From assembly GCA_006176705.1 (NCBI GenBank), contig QRFJ01000381.1:402501-466500 (forward strand): a stretch of 64,000 nt of DNA. Direction: 5' to 3'. Source of the DNA: Cocos nucifera. Lineage: Eukaryota; Streptophyta; Magnoliopsida; Arecales; Arecaceae. The translations under genes and the position numbers were made by a program. The notes under the pieces were generated by a model. It ran no database searches. It had not been told where the DNA came from and was given only the letters and a program-made list of their open reading frames with translations. Below are positions 62,762-64,000 of the stretch, one piece after another (position 1 is the stretch's first letter; each line of letters begins with the position of its first letter).

Positions 62762-62773
62762 TGGTATCAGAGC
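62762..62773 (+). other. primer-binding site of the copia-type element, initiator-Met type
   Basis: TGGTATCAGAGC is a perfect match to the usual plant site, two bases after the inferred LTR end CA. Confidence 0.85.
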
Positions 62774-64000
62774 TGCGTTAGCGGTTCTTCAGATCTATTT
62801 TAGATCTAATTTTATTTTTATTTATGATCTGATATTAAAAAATTTTAGATATCACATCAGATGTAATTAGATCTAAAATTAAAAAATTAAAAATTAAATA
62901 ATTTAGATCTATAGTATATGAGATGCATGACTAGACTAGGTATAGAATAGTTCTATGTGTAGTCTAATGTAATTATATTTTTAATTTAATTAAATATAAA
63001 TTTAGATTAATTTTATTTTTATTTTTTTAATATTATAAATATTGTAATTAGATATAAAAAATAAAAAATATAATTTTTAATTTTTAATTTATTCATATGA
63101 GATATGAAAGATGCATGCTTAGATTAGTTGTAGAATAGTTCTATGAACTATTTAGAATAGTTTTATTTTGATGTGATCAATTTAAATTTTATTTTTTAAA
63201 TATTATATATAATATATCAGATCTGAAAAGCATGCATGTTCAAATAAATTATGATACATGAGATGTATGCAAGGCATGTATAGGTTAGATCATTTGTTAT
63301 ATATGCGATATATGATTGAGATCTAACTTATTTTGTAGTAGAAAATATATTTCTTATTAAGATGTTCTCCTTGGCCGTCCAGTCATAAGAATAAAATAAG
63401 ATTTAAAGATTCTCTCCTTCCATTCGATGGGATATTCTTATGACGTATAGGGATGCTGTGCGTTCGTCCTTAATCAAAAATCAAAAATTTTCTACAAAAT
63501 CCTACATCCTGAAATCCTAAAATTTTGATACATATTTTTATTTATGAACTCAAACTTAATTAAGAATTAAGATTATAAAATTAATTAGATCTAAAATTAT
63601 AAATTTTCAAATCTAAGATACTTTCATAAAATTAGGTTCGGACTTGGGTAGCTTAATTAGGTCTAGCGATTGATTAAACCGAATCAAGAGTTGGTTAGGT
63701 GAGATCAAAGAAAGCTTAGATTTGATTAGTCTAATAAGATTAAGTTTGGATTAAGATCGAATCACATTAAGATGTGACTCGATCAAGTCAAGACATAATT
63801 TAACTTTGTAGTTCGAGCCTGAATTATAGGCTAATTCGATTGATTTTGATTCAATAATTTACTATTTAAGATAAGTCTGACAGATACGATCGACTGATTT
63901 TTAATTGAGAGCTACTCGATCTGAATGCATTCTTGTCGAGTTAATGGCATATCCCTTCCACTGATCTTACTTACTTGATCGTTTGTATCGATCTAATTTT
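62774..64000 (+). mobile_element. 5' leader of the copia-type element, running off the window
   Basis: AT-rich, with repeated GATCTGAT/AGATCTAA words and no open frame of note. Long non-coding leaders of this type precede gag in SIRE-like elements. Gag and pol would be expected beyond the window edge. Confidence 0.55.

Overview
The window is plant nuclear DNA. It holds three intron-rich genes with GT-AG introns, set among AT-rich intergenic DNA and a dense cluster of nested LTR retrotransposons. The protein sequences and the retroelement types fit a monocot, most likely a palm. The species is an inference and was not tested by any search.

Genes. (1) Positions 8227-11799 (+) encode a secreted glycosyl hydrolase family 9 endo-beta-1,4-glucanase: five exons, 520 residues, complete, with all catalytic motifs. 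(2) Positions 18130-30737 (+) encode malonyl-CoA decarboxylase: fifteen exons that join in frame to 526 residues. (3) Positions 36323-45831 (-) encode a chaperonin-like RbcX Rubisco-assembly chaperone: six exons, 181 residues, including a 17-base microexon. Its third intron is about 8 kb because a rearranged LTR element sits inside it. Genes 2 and 3 are tail to tail. I recall the Arabidopsis counterparts as immediate neighbours (At4g04320 and At4g04330), which would be conserved microsynteny. The three genes do not form a pathway: one acts on cell walls, one on malonyl-CoA, one on Rubisco assembly in the plastid.

Repeats, left to right. Positions 1-1758 look like the 3' part of a copia-type LTR with a GAGTC-rich minisatellite. 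Positions 2690-3480 are a degenerate AT-rich tandem repeat. Positions 12488-17462 are an old LTR element with no coding capacity and an initiator-Met type primer site. The introns of the decarboxylase gene carry a tRNA-derived SINE, a fold-back element and two copies of a small GGTAC-rich element with 9-10 bp target duplications. Positions 38020-44367, 46641-52919 and 55906-62207 are three relatives of one gypsy-type, non-autonomous family. They keep gag remnants but have no pol, and they carry large internal minisatellite arrays built on the dyad GAGATAAGATCTC. The first has its two LTRs in inverted orientation. The second is intact on the minus strand with target duplication ATTAT. The third is intact with target duplication ATGCC and is nested inside a copia-type LTR (54199-62759), whose primer site lies at 62762 and whose body runs off the window.

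No rRNA or tRNA gene, CRISPR array or bacterial feature was seen. The most unusual material is the pol-less, minisatellite-bearing LTR family and the RbcX gene split by one of its members.
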